Origin: Bacteroidales bacterium
Lineage (GTDB): Bacteria > Bacteroidota > Bacteroidia > Bacteroidales > UBA932
Direction of reading: 5' to 3'
NCBI GenBank assembly: GCA_017519185.1
Contig: JAFWSX010000006.1
Coordinates: forward strand, 1 to 64,000
DNA length: 64,000 nt
Under the pieces are notes generated by a model that saw only the letters and a program-made list of their open reading frames with translations, made no database searches and was not told the DNA's origin. Below, one piece after another: positions 32,308 through 41,135 of the stretch. Both the position numbers and the translations under genes were made by a program. Numbering within the stretch: the first letter of the stretch is position 1; every line of letters begins with the position of its first letter.

Positions 32308-33399
32308 TTGGCAGGGATATACATACACGTTCCTTTCTGTGCATCTTTCTGCACGTATTGCGGCTTTTATTCAGAGGTTCTGAGAGACAGGTCCTTGTGC
32401 CGCAGGTATGTTGCTGCCCTCTGCCGTGAAGCCGAAACGTCCCGCAGTTTCTTTCCTCAAGGAACGCAGATAAAAACAGTATATTTCGGTGGGGGGACGC
32501 CTTCACTGCTGTCTCCATCGGACTTTTCTGAAATCTGTTCAGCACTTGCCGGTTGCTTTGACCTTGGAGCCGTGGAGGAATTCACCGTAGAGGTCAATCC
32601 CGATGACATCTGCCGCAGCGCAGGGGAGGATCTTCTGCGTGCCTACCGTGAATGCGGCGTGAACCGCGTGAGCGTCGGGGTTCAGTCTTTCCACAATGAG
32701 CATTTGAAGTGGATGAACCGTCGGCACGACGCTTCTGAAGCTGCACGTGCTGTGAATATTCTTACAGACAATTTCGGTAATGTATCGCTCGATCTCATTT
32801 TCGGCTATACGGGTCTGACCGACGGGGAATGGGAGCAGGATATCCGCAAGGCCTCAGAACTTGGCGTGCAACATATCTCCGCCTATCAGATGAGTCTCGA
32901 TCCGGGCAGCATGCTCAGCAAGCTTGCCGACAAGGGACGATACAGAGAGCCCGACGAAGACGTGTGCCGCAGGCAGTATTTCCTGCTTCAGGATATCCTT
33001 GAAGATTCCGGATTCGAGCAGTATGAGATTTCGAATTTCTGCCGTCCGGGATTCTTTTCCCGACACAATAGCGCATACTGGAACAGGGAACCTTATCTTG
33101 GCCTGGGACCAGGAGCGCACTCATTCGACGGAGACCGCCACCGCAGCTGGAATGCCGACGATCTGAGCCGTTGGCTGGAATGTGCGCCTAAAGAGGGGGA
33201 GACCCTTAACGATGCGGATATATACAATGAAAAGGTTATGCTTGGGCTGAGAACCTCCGCCGGCGTGGATGCCGCTTTACTGGGAGATTCAGCTGGGCAC
33301 AACCTTTCATTCGATGCCGCTACCGGCCGCTATTCTATAGGCCGGCGTGACAGATTCGTCTCGGACACAATCATCCGGGACTTCCTTAAGACAGATTAG
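32308..33399 (+). CDS. hemW: HemW-type radical SAM protein (oxygen-independent coproporphyrinogen oxidase-like)
   Basis: A 363-aa radical SAM protein starting at TTG 32308, immediately after the previous stop (reads LAGIYIHVPFC). The cluster motif CASFCTYC fits CxxxCxxC. The HemN/HemW features TVYFGGGTPSLL and VNRVSVGVQSFHNEHLKWMNR, and the C-terminal HemN domain (VMLGLRTSAGVD), are present. It lacks the longer N-terminus and extra residues of true HemN, so it is more likely the heme chaperone HemW. The stop overlaps the convergent sdhC stop by 4 nt. Confidence 0.87.
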   Translation: MAGIYIHVPFCASFCTYCGFYSEVLRDRSLCRRYVAALCREAETSRSFFPQGTQIKTVYFGGGTPSLLSPSDFSEICSALAGCFDLGAVEEFTVEVNPDDICRSAGEDLLRAYRECGVNRVSVGVQSFHNEHLKWMNRRHDASEAARAVNILTDNFGNVSLDLIFGYTGLTDGEWEQDIRKASELGVQHISAYQMSLDPGSMLSKLADKGRYREPDEDVCRRQYFLLQDILEDSGFEQYEISNFCRPGFFSRHNSAYWNREPYLGLGPGAHSFDGDRHRSWNADDLSRWLECAPKEGETLNDADIYNEKVMLGLRTSAGVDAALLGDSAGHNLSFDAATGRYSIGRRDRFVSDTIIRDFLKTD

Positions 33400-34058
33400 A
33401 ACAATCCGTGAGCCCTGCAGCAAGCAGCGATGGCAGTGATTGCAAAACCGCCCATAAGGATGGTGACGTACACGATGCCGATCACCTTGAGCCTCTTGAG
33501 CCATTTGTCGTTGTTCCATCCGATGGTCTGGAGTGCGCTCCAGAAGCCGTGGCTGAGGTGCAGCCAGATGGCCACGAACCAAATCAGGTAGAGGATGGTG
33601 ATTCCGATGCTGCCGAAAGTCTGGCTGAGCAGCATGTTCGGATCGGCAGCCTCACCTCCCTTGAATTCCTGAAGCTGCATGTCAGCCCAGAAGTGGGTGA
33701 GGTGGATGGCCAAGCCAAGCAGCACGATAGCACCGAGATAAATCATGTTCTTGGAAGCCCAAGAGTCGGCCTGGGTCTTTGTGGCTACTTCATACCTCTT
33801 GAGACCGCCGCGAGACTTGAGATTGCTAGCGGAGAGGATGAAAGCGTAAATGATATGGATCACAAAACCGAAAGCCAGGACGGGAACCATAATGCTAATT
33901 ACGGGAGTGCCCATAAAGTCGCACACTTTCTGAAAAGCTTCAGCGCTGAATACAGAAGTGAAGTTCAGGACCATGTGCAAAGTGAGAAAAAGCACGAGGA
34001 ATAAGCCAGAGATGCTCATTATAAGCTTTTTCCCGATAGAAGATGAAAATATGCTCAT
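33396..34058 (-). CDS. sdhC: Succinate dehydrogenase/fumarate reductase cytochrome b subunit
   Basis: A 220-aa integral membrane protein starting MSIFSSSIGKKLIMSISGLF at 34058; upstream codons precede the predicted promoter. It belongs to the five-TM di-heme b558 family typical of Bacteroidota, with heme-ligand His candidates in LTLHMVLNF (about 28), FVIHIIYAF, LAIHLTHFW and WLHLSHGFWSALQ. It anchors SdhA/SdhB and passes electrons between succinate/fumarate and menaquinone. sdhA and sdhB, usually directly downstream, are absent; the next gene is convergent hemW. Confidence 0.88.
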   Translation of the reverse strand: MSIFSSSIGKKLIMSISGLFLVLFLTLHMVLNFTSVFSAEAFQKVCDFMGTPVISIMVPVLAFGFVIHIIYAFILSASNLKSRGGLKRYEVATKTQADSWASKNMIYLGAIVLLGLAIHLTHFWADMQLQEFKGGEAADPNMLLSQTFGSIGITILYLIWFVAIWLHLSHGFWSALQTIGWNNDKWLKRLKVIGIVYVTILMGGFAITAIAACCRAHGLF

Positions 34059-34090
34059 ACTGCTTGTATTGTTGTTTACTGTCAAGATTA

Positions 34091-34098
34091 CAAATATA
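34091..34098 (-). promoter_or_regulatory. -7 element of sdhC
   Basis: Minus-strand TATATTTG, exact consensus, 33 bp before the chosen sdhC start in the gap after smpB. It supports independent transcription of this lone subunit gene. Confidence 0.4.
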
Positions 34099-34117
34099 TA
34101 AAAATATTTGTGATAAA

Positions 34118-34573
34118 TCACTCTTGACCGCGGTCCCTTTCCCTGCGCATATCCTTGTCCTTTATGCTCTGGCGCTTGTCGAACTCGCGTTTTCCGCGTG
34201 CCAGCGCTATGTCGAGCTTGGCATAGCCGTTTTCTGCGATGAAAAGTTTCACGGGGACGATGGTCAGGCCTTTTTCCTTGATGGAGCGGGCGAGCTTGCG
34301 CAGCTCCCTCTTGGTGAGCAACAGCTTGCGGTCGCGGCGCGGGTCGTGGCGGTTAAAGCTGCCCCACCAGTATTCTGCCACGTTCATATTCTTCACGTAG
34401 AGCTCCGTACCGGAGAAATAGCAGTAACTGTCGACCAGCGAAGCCTTGCCGGCTCGGATTGACTTGATCTCCGTGCCGCTGAGGACGATGCCGGCCGTGA
34501 AGCGCTCTATGAATTCATATTCGAAAGACGCTTTCTTGTTCTTTATTTCTATTTTACTCTTTGCTTTAGGCAT
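34118..34573 (-). CDS. smpB: SsrA-binding protein (trans-translation)
   Basis: A 151-aa RNA-binding protein that brings tmRNA to stalled ribosomes. Motifs: [61 protein letters not shown] and the basic tail [20 protein letters not shown]. Its -7 promoter box ends only 7 nt before the ATG, so the mRNA may be almost leaderless. tmRNA itself is not in the window. Confidence 0.96.
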   Translation of the reverse strand: MPKAKSKIEIKNKKASFEYEFIERFTAGIVLSGTEIKSIRAGKASLVDSYCYFSGTELYVKNMNVAEYWWGSFNRHDPRRDRKLLLTKRELRKLARSIKEKGLTIVPVKLFIAENGYAKLDIALARGKREFDKRQSIKDKDMRRERDRGQE

Positions 34574-34580
34574 GACTCAG

Positions 34581-34588
34581 CAAATATA
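34581..34588 (-). promoter_or_regulatory. smpB -7 element, nearly leaderless
   Basis: Minus-strand TATATTTG followed by C, with only 7 nt between the box and the ATG at 34573. If the usual 4-5 nt separate box and start site, the leader is 2-4 nt. Confidence 0.45.
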
Positions 34589-34599
34589 TGATAGTTTTT

Positions 34600-34607
34600 T
34601 AAATTTG
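34600..34607 (+). promoter_or_regulatory. miaA -7 element, nearly leaderless
   Basis: TAAATTTG with 5 nt to the ATG at 34613. Same geometry as in front of the methyltransferase gene at 36477. It sits 11 bp from the divergent smpB element. Confidence 0.45.
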
Positions 34608-34612
34608 TACTT

Positions 34613-35464
34613 ATGGACTACGACCTGACATGCGTTCTCGGCCCCACGGCCAGCGGAAAGACGAAATTTGCAGTGGCTCTGGCAAAAGATACCGGGGCCG
34701 AGATTCTTTCTGCCGATTCCCGCCAGGTATATCGCGGCATGGACATCGGCACCGGCAAGGACCTTGCCGATTACGACGGAGTGCCGTACCACCTTATCGA
34801 CATAGTTCCTGCCGGAACGAAATACGACATCTTCCAATATCAGCGGGATTTTCACAAGGCCTACCGGGACATTGTCTCCCGAGGCAAGCCGGCCATACTT
34901 TGCGGAGGCTCCGGCCTCTACATCGAAGCGGCGACCAGAGGTTACCGCCTGCCCGAAGTGCCGCAGAACCCTGTGCTGCGTGCAGAACTTGAAAAGCAAA
35001 GCGACGAGGAGCTCATCAGCCGGCTGGCTTCTCTCAAGACATTGCACAACTCCACGGACTATGACACCCGCAAACGCCTGATCCGCGCCCTTGAGATTGC
35101 AATCTACGAGCAGGAACATCCTGTGGACCGCTCAGCTTTCCCGCCTCTGAAAACCCGCTACATAGGCCTGGACGTGAGCCGCGAGGAGCGCAATGCCCGT
35201 ATAGACGCCCGGCTGGATGCACGTCTGGCCGCTGGGATGGTGGACGAGATTCGCGGCCTGCTAGAGAGCGGAATTGCTCCGGAGGATCTCATATATTACG
35301 GCCTGGAATATAAATTCATCACTCTCTATCTGACAGGAGAACTGTCATACGACGAGATGCACGACAGACTTGCCACGGCGATACATCAGTTCGCCAAAAG
35401 GCAGATGACCTGGTTCCGCGGAATGGAACGAAGGGGTATCGAGATCGAGTGGGTGAAAGTCTGA
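34613..35464 (+). CDS. miaA: tRNA dimethylallyltransferase
   Basis: A 283-aa enzyme adding dimethylallyl to A37 of tRNAs reading UNN codons. It has the P-loop VLGPTASGKTKFAVALA and SADSRQVYRGMDIGTGKDL with the catalytic Asp/Thr region. AILCGGSGLYIEAATRG and YYGLEYKFITLYLTGEL follow, then the terminal KRQMTWFRGMERRGIEIEW. It is about 20-30 residues shorter than typical MiaA. Bacteroidota often encode two MiaA paralogues and this has the shorter form with GVPYHLIDIV. Its stop is adjacent to the convergent lgt stop. Confidence 0.94.
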   Translation: MDYDLTCVLGPTASGKTKFAVALAKDTGAEILSADSRQVYRGMDIGTGKDLADYDGVPYHLIDIVPAGTKYDIFQYQRDFHKAYRDIVSRGKPAILCGGSGLYIEAATRGYRLPEVPQNPVLRAELEKQSDEELISRLASLKTLHNSTDYDTRKRLIRALEIAIYEQEHPVDRSAFPPLKTRYIGLDVSREERNARIDARLDARLAAGMVDEIRGLLESGIAPEDLIYYGLEYKFITLYLTGELSYDEMHDRLATAIHQFAKRQMTWFRGMERRGIEIEWVKV

Positions 35465-36427
35465 TTACTGGATGCCCATCGCCTTGCGTTTCGCTGTGCT
35501 CATACGCTGCTCCTTCGAAAGGTTCGAGCGATGGTCGTTCTCCTTTGGAGCCTTGGGCTCCTCGTCATATCCGATTCTCAGCAGCGGCTGCTTATTGCGC
35601 AGGCTCAGCACAAGGATGATGATGCCAGCAATGATGAAGGGAATGCTCAGAAGCTGTCCCATATTGAACTGCATTCCCGCTTCGAAATCCACCTGGTCGT
35701 TCTTGATGAATTCGATGAGGAACCGCATACCGAAAAGCACTGTCAGGAATATGCCGAAGATGCTTCCTTTGTAGATTCTGTCTGTCTTCTTCCAGTAGAG
35801 CCAAAGCAGCACGAGGCCGAGGATGAGGTAGCTGAGAGCTTCGTAGATCTGCGTCGGGTGGCAGGCAACTCCGTCGGGCGGATAGACGCTGGGGCCATAG
35901 AGGTTCACCCATTCCAGCGAGCGCGGGAACTTGAAACCCCAGGGAAGGTCGGTCGGGCCTCCGAAGATCTCGGAGTTGAAAAGGTTGCCGAGACGGATGA
36001 AGCAGCCGGCAAGGGATCCGGCGATGGCAAGCCTGTCAAACACCCACATTGCGTCGAATCCATTCTTGCGTCCGTATCTGTGAGCATAATAGAAAACGCA
36101 CAGGATGAGAGCAAGTACTCCTCCGTGGCTGGCAAGACCGCCTTTCCACACTTTGAGTATCTCTATGGGATGAGACAGATAATAGCCGGGCTCATAGAAG
36201 AGGCAGTGTCCGAGACGAGCTCCGACGATGGTGCCGATGAGCAGGATATAGAGCAGGGGCTCCAGCAATGCAGTGTCGACATTCTCTCTCTTGTAGAATT
36301 TGTAGAACAGCCAGTAGCCGAGCGGGAAGCCGGCCACGAACAGCAGGGAATAGAAACGGAGGGAATAGTTGCCGATCGAGAAAATGGCGGGATCGACGTT
36401 CCATACTACAGAGAGAAAATCTGACAT
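35465..36427 (-). CDS. lgt: Prolipoprotein diacylglyceryl transferase
   Basis: A 320-aa inner-membrane enzyme moving diacylglyceryl from phosphatidylglycerol to the lipobox Cys of prolipoproteins. The start MSDFLSVVWNVDPAIF at 36427 is chosen; codons upstream extend past the promoter. About seven TM helices and the Lgt signature GSLAGCFIRLGNLFNSEIFG (about residues 137-156) are visible, with HGG in WKGGLASHGGVLAL and HPTQIYEA (about 213) also diagnostic. The charged cytosolic tail (KAPKENDHRSNLSKEQRM) is somewhat long. It serves the many lipoproteins in this window. Confidence 0.95.
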   Translation of the reverse strand: MSDFLSVVWNVDPAIFSIGNYSLRFYSLLFVAGFPLGYWLFYKFYKRENVDTALLEPLLYILLIGTIVGARLGHCLFYEPGYYLSHPIEILKVWKGGLASHGGVLALILCVFYYAHRYGRKNGFDAMWVFDRLAIAGSLAGCFIRLGNLFNSEIFGGPTDLPWGFKFPRSLEWVNLYGPSVYPPDGVACHPTQIYEALSYLILGLVLLWLYWKKTDRIYKGSIFGIFLTVLFGMRFLIEFIKNDQVDFEAGMQFNMGQLLSIPFIIAGIIILVLSLRNKQPLLRIGYDEEPKAPKENDHRSNLSKEQRMSTAKRKAMGIQ

Positions 36428-36438
36428 ATGCGAGTTGT

Positions 36439-36471
36439 TTTGACAAAAGTAACACATTATTCTTAATTTTG
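36439..36471 (+). promoter_or_regulatory. Promoter of the RlmI-like methyltransferase gene, nearly leaderless
   Basis: TTTG (36439-36442), a 21-nt spacer and TAATTTTG (36464-36471), then 5 nt to ATG 36477. The GTG at 36471 overlaps the box and is therefore unlikely to be the start codon. Confidence 0.5.
36444..36451 (-). promoter_or_regulatory. lgt -7 element
   Basis: Minus-strand TACTTTTG, exact TAnnTTTG match, 16 bp before the chosen lgt start. It excludes the longer in-frame starts near 36454-36484. Confidence 0.45.
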
Positions 36472-36476
36472 TGACG

Positions 36477-37412
36477 ATGAACATCGAACAGCCATCAGCA
36501 CAGTGGAAGGACTATGAGCTCCTCGACTCCGGCGCATTCTCCAAGCTGGAGCGTTTCGGAAAGTATGTCACAATCCGTCCGGAACCCAAGGCTCTCTGGG
36601 ACAAGAGCCTCCCGGATGCAGAGTGGAAGCGCCTCGCGCAGACCGAATTCAAACCCGGCGCCGGTTTCGGCAAGGCGGGCAAGGAGGACAGCGGCACCTG
36701 GGCTATGCTTGGCAAGATGCCCGAACAGTGGGTCATCAAGTATGATGGTACTCCGCAGGGTCCCAAGTTCAATCTCCGTCTCGGACTGACATCCTTCAAG
36801 CACGTGGGTGTTTTCCCGGAGCAGGCTCCCAACTGGGAGTTCATCTACTCCAACACTTCCCGTCTCGTGAAGGAAGCTGCTGCGGCGAAAAAGCCTGTCC
36901 CCAAGGTTTTGAATCTTTTCGCCTATACCGGAGCTGCGTCACTCGCAGCCCGCGTGGCCGGTGCTGACGTGACCCATCTTGATTCCGTCAGGCAGGTGGT
37001 GACCTGGGCGAAGGGCAATATGGAGCTCAGCCGCAGCAACGACATCCGCTGGGTGGTGGAGGATGCCCTGAAGTTCGTCAAGCGCGAAGCCCGTCGCGGC
37101 AATACCTACCAGGGTCTCATCCTTGACCCTCCTGCCTATGGCCACGGCCCCAACGGGGAAAAATGGAAACTCGACGAATGTCTTTTCGAGATGCTCAGGG
37201 AATGCTCGGCTATACTCTCTCCGAAAGACAGCTTCATGGTGCTGAACCTTTATTCAAACGGCTATTCTGCAGTATTGGCCGATACAGTGGTGCGCAGGGC
37301 GTTCTCCGGCCTGCTCAGTGAAGGCAGCCTGCTCAGCTACGGCGAACTGGTGCTCCGCGACCGCTTTGACAAGGCGTTGCCGCTGAGCGTATTCTCCCGT
37401 CTTGTCCTTTAA
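36477..37412 (+). CDS. Class I SAM-dependent rRNA methyltransferase (RlmI/RlmK-like)
   Basis: A 311-aa protein with an N-terminal RNA/substrate region (KDYELLDSGAFSKLERFGKY, typical of this group) and a Rossmann fold. Motif I is KVLNLFAYTGAASLAARVAGADVTH (about 142). Motif IV is GLILDPPAYGHGPNGEKW (about 217), the DPPAYG version seen in RlmI/RlmK-type 23S rRNA methyltransferases. No PUA domain is visible, unlike RlmI. The start is ATG 36477, with GTG 36471 rejected on promoter overlap. Target base not determinable. Confidence 0.85.
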   Translation: MNIEQPSAQWKDYELLDSGAFSKLERFGKYVTIRPEPKALWDKSLPDAEWKRLAQTEFKPGAGFGKAGKEDSGTWAMLGKMPEQWVIKYDGTPQGPKFNLRLGLTSFKHVGVFPEQAPNWEFIYSNTSRLVKEAAAAKKPVPKVLNLFAYTGAASLAARVAGADVTHLDSVRQVVTWAKGNMELSRSNDIRWVVEDALKFVKREARRGNTYQGLILDPPAYGHGPNGEKWKLDECLFEMLRECSAILSPKDSFMVLNLYSNGYSAVLADTVVRRAFSGLLSEGSLLSYGELVLRDRFDKALPLSVFSRLVL

Positions 37413-37415
37413 TAT

Positions 37416-39743
37416 CTAAAGAGCCCTGAAGAATGCGTTGTCAGGGATGTTTCTGAATGAAGTGTCATCCTTGGCTCGCAATGCTATGGCGGCACTGTCC
37501 CAGTTTGAAGGGACTCCGCCCAGGATGTGTCCCAGGAAGACAATCTTCACCTGATGAAGCCCGCCTTCGAGCACAAGGCAGTTGTCGCGGCGGCTGTAGC
37601 GCTTGACTTCGTTATTGTTGTCAATGACCAGTTTGCCGTCTATCCAAACTTCATCGTTGTTAGATGAGATGTAGTATACATCGGTGGAGTCGATGCGTAC
37701 GAAGCCCTCGGCTACTGCGGCATATTGCTCCACAGTACGCATATGTGCGTCAGTGGCAGACTGGGCACTGATTTCTCTCAGCTTCGTGATGTCCTTGGGA
37801 GTCCAGACCCTGTCTGCTGCGAAAAGTTCTTCGGTGTTGAAGAATTCTCCGGGAGTGGTTGACATTGCCAGACCCTGCACAAGCGGCCTTGTGGGCTTGA
37901 CTGCAGGCATCGGGTCCATCTTGACGATGTTGATGGTGCGCACGGTGCTCATCTGGCCGGTGGGAAGGACGGAGCGGATCTTGAGTGTGGCGTTATCGGT
38001 GAACTGGAGAGAGGCAGTGTACTTGCGGCTGTATGCAGTCGGTTCCTTGCCGTTGAGGGTGTAGACCATCTTCACCGGCCTGGTGGTCTTGAAGGTGACA
38101 GCGGTGCTGTCGGTGAAAGCCACGGTGTTGCACGATCCGTAAGGCTGCTCGGGCAGCGGGATGTGGTAATTGATGTGATGCATGTCCAGGCGGATGTGGG
38201 CATTGTCGAGCCTGTGCAGGAAATCATTCCAGTCTTTGTTGTCGGGCTGGCTCCAGGCAATCTCGCTGACAGCTACGGCACGGGGATAAGTGCGGTATTC
38301 GGCTACAGAATCGGTGTAGAAATACTCAGACCAGTTGTTGCACTGCACACCGAGGATATAGTCCTGAAGACCGAGTGAATCGACCTCTGCAGGAACAGGG
38401 TCATAGGCATATACCCTCTCCATCGTGAAGTAGTTCCCGATGCCCACAGGCTCTATCTTGCGGTCACCCTGGTAATAGTCGAGGTACATTCCATCGCTGG
38501 AAGGTGTCATTATCACCTGATGGCCGTGTTCTGCTCCGGTTATGCCTCCTTGAAGACCTCTCCACGACATTACGATGGCAGACGGGTCGATGTTTCCCTC
38601 AAGTATCTCGTCCCATCCTATGATTCGTTTGCCCTTGCCGTTGAGGTATTTCTCGATGCGGCGCACCACATAGCTCTGAAGCCTGTCTTCGTTGGTGTAT
38701 ACGCTCTCGTCGCCTGCAAGCCGCTCGCTGCGGATCCGCTGCTGGCACAGAGGGCATTTCTCCCACATTTCCCTGGGGCTTTCGTCGCCTCCGATATGGA
38801 ACATCTCGCAGGGGAATATTTCGACCATCTCGTCGATGACGTCCTCGAGGAATTCGAATGTGCTTTCCTTGCCGGGGCACATAACGATGTTTTCGACTCC
38901 CCATACCTGACGGGGAGTGTACTGCTCCCCGCTGCAGCTGAGCCAGGGATAGGCGGCGATGGCCACCATTTCGTGTCCGGGAATCTCAAGTTCGGGAATG
39001 ACCTCTATGTGCCTTTCGGCAGCATAGGCGACGATGTCGCGCAGTTCTTCCTGGGTATAGTAGGGGCCGAAACTAGTGAGCTTGGGATATTTCTTGATCT
39101 CGATGCGCCATCCCTGGTCTTCTGTGAGATGGAAATGCAGCTTGTTGTACTTGAACATCGCCATCACGTCGATCTGCTTCTTCACCCAGGCAGCATCGCG
39201 CCAGTGACGGCAGGGGTCTATATGCATTCCGCGGTAGTGGAAGCGTGGCGCATCCTTGATGTTCACAGCCGGGACAGAAAGATCTATGTTCCGCAGCACA
39301 CGGTCGCTCTGGGTTTCGGGAGGCAGCAGCTGAAGGAGGGTCTGCATTCCATAAAAAAGACCGTCACTGTCGCTGGCTTTCACGAGCACTGTGTTGCTGC
39401 CTGCATCGAGAGTATATCCTTCCTTGGGGATGCCGCAGGCCGGGTCTATTTCGAATAATATGGCATTTGCGCTTGCCTCATCTCCGGAAACGGTCAGGAC
39501 CTTTCCGGTGGAAGCCGCGATCTTTCCGGCGAAGAATCCGGCAGTGGCCCGCTCGTCATCGGAGCGTGCGACCAGCCTCGTCGAAGCATCGATCCTGAAC
39601 GGATCGCCTTCTTTCACTTCAATGGAAGAAGGAGCCGGGATTATACTTATTTCTCCTGTGCTGCCGCTTTTGCAGGCGCAAAGGATTGCCGTGGCGCAGA
39701 CCAAGGCTGCGGCCAGTGTCGGATTCTGCCGAAAGAATTTCAT
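37416..39743 (-). CDS. Beta-N-acetylhexosaminidase, GH20, lipoprotein
   Basis: A 775-aa enzyme with a lipobox (TAILCAC, Cys about 24). It has a GH20b N-terminal domain (about 35-155) and a TIM-barrel catalytic domain opening FHYRGMHIDPCRHW. The GH20 acid pair is in FHIGGDESP (Asp320, Glu321). A C-terminal chitobiase-like domain begins near KTTRPVKMVYTLNGKEPTAYSR, then a carbohydrate-binding or PA14-like segment covers about 620-775. It releases terminal GlcNAc/GalNAc, for example from mucin or N-glycans. It is last in the operon after GH43 (9-bp gap). Confidence 0.93.
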   Translation of the reverse strand: MKFFRQNPTLAAALVCATAILCACKSGSTGEISIIPAPSSIEVKEGDPFRIDASTRLVARSDDERATAGFFAGKIAASTGKVLTVSGDEASANAILFEIDPACGIPKEGYTLDAGSNTVLVKASDSDGLFYGMQTLLQLLPPETQSDRVLRNIDLSVPAVNIKDAPRFHYRGMHIDPCRHWRDAAWVKKQIDVMAMFKYNKLHFHLTEDQGWRIEIKKYPKLTSFGPYYTQEELRDIVAYAAERHIEVIPELEIPGHEMVAIAAYPWLSCSGEQYTPRQVWGVENIVMCPGKESTFEFLEDVIDEMVEIFPCEMFHIGGDESPREMWEKCPLCQQRIRSERLAGDESVYTNEDRLQSYVVRRIEKYLNGKGKRIIGWDEILEGNIDPSAIVMSWRGLQGGITGAEHGHQVIMTPSSDGMYLDYYQGDRKIEPVGIGNYFTMERVYAYDPVPAEVDSLGLQDYILGVQCNNWSEYFYTDSVAEYRTYPRAVAVSEIAWSQPDNKDWNDFLHRLDNAHIRLDMHHINYHIPLPEQPYGSCNTVAFTDSTAVTFKTTRPVKMVYTLNGKEPTAYSRKYTASLQFTDNATLKIRSVLPTGQMSTVRTINIVKMDPMPAVKPTRPLVQGLAMSTTPGEFFNTEELFAADRVWTPKDITKLREISAQSATDAHMRTVEQYAAVAEGFVRIDSTDVYYISSNNDEVWIDGKLVIDNNNEVKRYSRRDNCLVLEGGLHQVKIVFLGHILGGVPSNWDSAAIALRAKDDTSFRNIPDNAFFRAL

Positions 39744-39752
39744 TATATCTTG

Positions 39753-41108
39753 TTATTTGAAGCTTACCCAGTCAATCTGGATGCAACTTCCGTCAGTCAT
39801 TACTACGAAGAGGTCGTGGATGCCGGGTTTGAAGTCGGACATAGGAATTTTGTTCTCCACCCAGCCTGTATTGCCTGCCACATTGAAGGTGGCGATGGTC
39901 GGGCCGTCGATGGCGTCAAGCCTTACGTCAACCTTGCCGCCGGCAAGGGAGAGTACTTTCATAGTTGCCGTGGTGAGCTTGTCCTTGCCGAAATCGACCT
40001 TGTTGTATCTTACCCATATAGGTTCCTTCTCCTGGATGGTGTTGTTGAGGATCACTTTCCATCCGTCGAAAGTACGGTCGGCATTGACGAACTGAACGTC
40101 TGTGCAGGTGTCTTTGATGTCTGAATAGCGGTCAATCTGGATCTCGCTGGTGGCCTTGGTGATGCCTACGCCGCGCTTGGTCGGCTTGACGGGCTGGATG
40201 GTGCCGTCGGCATTGAAGAAGAGGCTGTCCACGCATACTGAACGGTTCTTGTCGAAGTAAGGTGAATAGTCGTTGTGGTGATAGAACAGGTACCACTGTC
40301 CGTCAACTTCAACTACTGAATGATGGTTGGTCCAGCAGACGTCTGCGTGCTGCTCCATTATTTTTCCCTTGAACTCGTAAGGACCCATCGGGTTGTCGGC
40401 CATGCAGTAAGCAAGGCATTCGCGCTCAGCCTCGACCCAGGGGAAGCTGAAGTAGTATTTTCCGTTGGCCTTGAAGAGGTACGGGCCCTCGGTCTGTCCT
40501 CTCGGAATGGATGTGATCCTAACGGGTTCTCCGTCCAACTCTTTCATATTGTCTTTCAGTTTGCAGATGACAAGTCCGCCGCCTGCCCATACGAGATAGG
40601 CCTGCCCGTCATCGTCGATGAAGCAGCAGGGGTCGATTCCGAAAGTTCCCTTGATAGCAGTCTCTTCGGGAACGAACGGACCGTAAGGAGTGTCAGAAAC
40701 GGCGACTCCGATGCTGCCGTCAGGTCTTTGACCGTTTACGCGCTTTCCTGTTGCAGGGAAGTAGAAGTAGTATTTGCCGTCCTTGTAGTTGCAGTCAGGC
40801 GCCCACATCTGGAATGAATTGGGCTGTACCCAGGGAACTGCATTCTGTGTGATGATCCTTCCGTGGTCTACCCAGTCAACGAGGTTGTCGGATGAAAAGA
40901 CGTGATAGTCTTCCATGCAGAACCAGTCTTTACGGGCGTAGTCGACCGGTGCTGGAATGTCGTGTGAAGGATAGACATAAACTCTGCCCTCAAAATAGTG
41001 GGCACTGGGGTCAGCCGTGAACTGGTCACGGATGATAGGGTTCTGGGCATTTGCAATGACAACGCTGAACACTGCAAGTGCAAGAGTGAAGATCAGTCTT
41101 TTTTTCAT
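39753..41108 (-). CDS. GH43 family glycoside hydrolase with CBM6-like domain
   Basis: A 451-aa secreted enzyme (signal peptide to about AQ22). It is a five-bladed propeller with the GH43 triad visible as Asp33 (FTADPSAH), Asp159 (FGIDPCC) and Glu207 (GQTEGPYLF). The C-terminal about 130 residues look like a CBM6 beta-sandwich (DKLTTATMKVLSLAGGKVDV and the terminal GSCIQIDWVSF). Expected activity is alpha-L-arabinofuranosidase or beta-xylosidase type. It lies 27 bp after the Big2/Cys-repeat lipoprotein gene and 9 bp before GH20, forming a three-gene surface-glycan unit. Confidence 0.92.
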   Translation of the reverse strand: MKKRLIFTLALAVFSVVIANAQNPIIRDQFTADPSAHYFEGRVYVYPSHDIPAPVDYARKDWFCMEDYHVFSSDNLVDWVDHGRIITQNAVPWVQPNSFQMWAPDCNYKDGKYYFYFPATGKRVNGQRPDGSIGVAVSDTPYGPFVPEETAIKGTFGIDPCCFIDDDGQAYLVWAGGGLVICKLKDNMKELDGEPVRITSIPRGQTEGPYLFKANGKYYFSFPWVEAERECLAYCMADNPMGPYEFKGKIMEQHADVCWTNHHSVVEVDGQWYLFYHHNDYSPYFDKNRSVCVDSLFFNADGTIQPVKPTKRGVGITKATSEIQIDRYSDIKDTCTDVQFVNADRTFDGWKVILNNTIQEKEPIWVRYNKVDFGKDKLTTATMKVLSLAGGKVDVRLDAIDGPTIATFNVAGNTGWVENKIPMSDFKPGIHDLFVVMTDGSCIQIDWVSFK

Positions 41109-41135
41109 GTCAGGTATTTGTTGGTTGTTTGTTGC

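Noticed and set aside
37411-37425. Terminator between the methyltransferase and GH20 genes
   Set aside because: CTTTAATATCTAAAG is a short, A/T-only inverted repeat without a U-run and lies over both stop codons.
38520-39458. Plus-strand frame of about 312 codons inside the GH20 gene
   Set aside because: Antisense to the conserved GH20 catalytic domain; no independent support.
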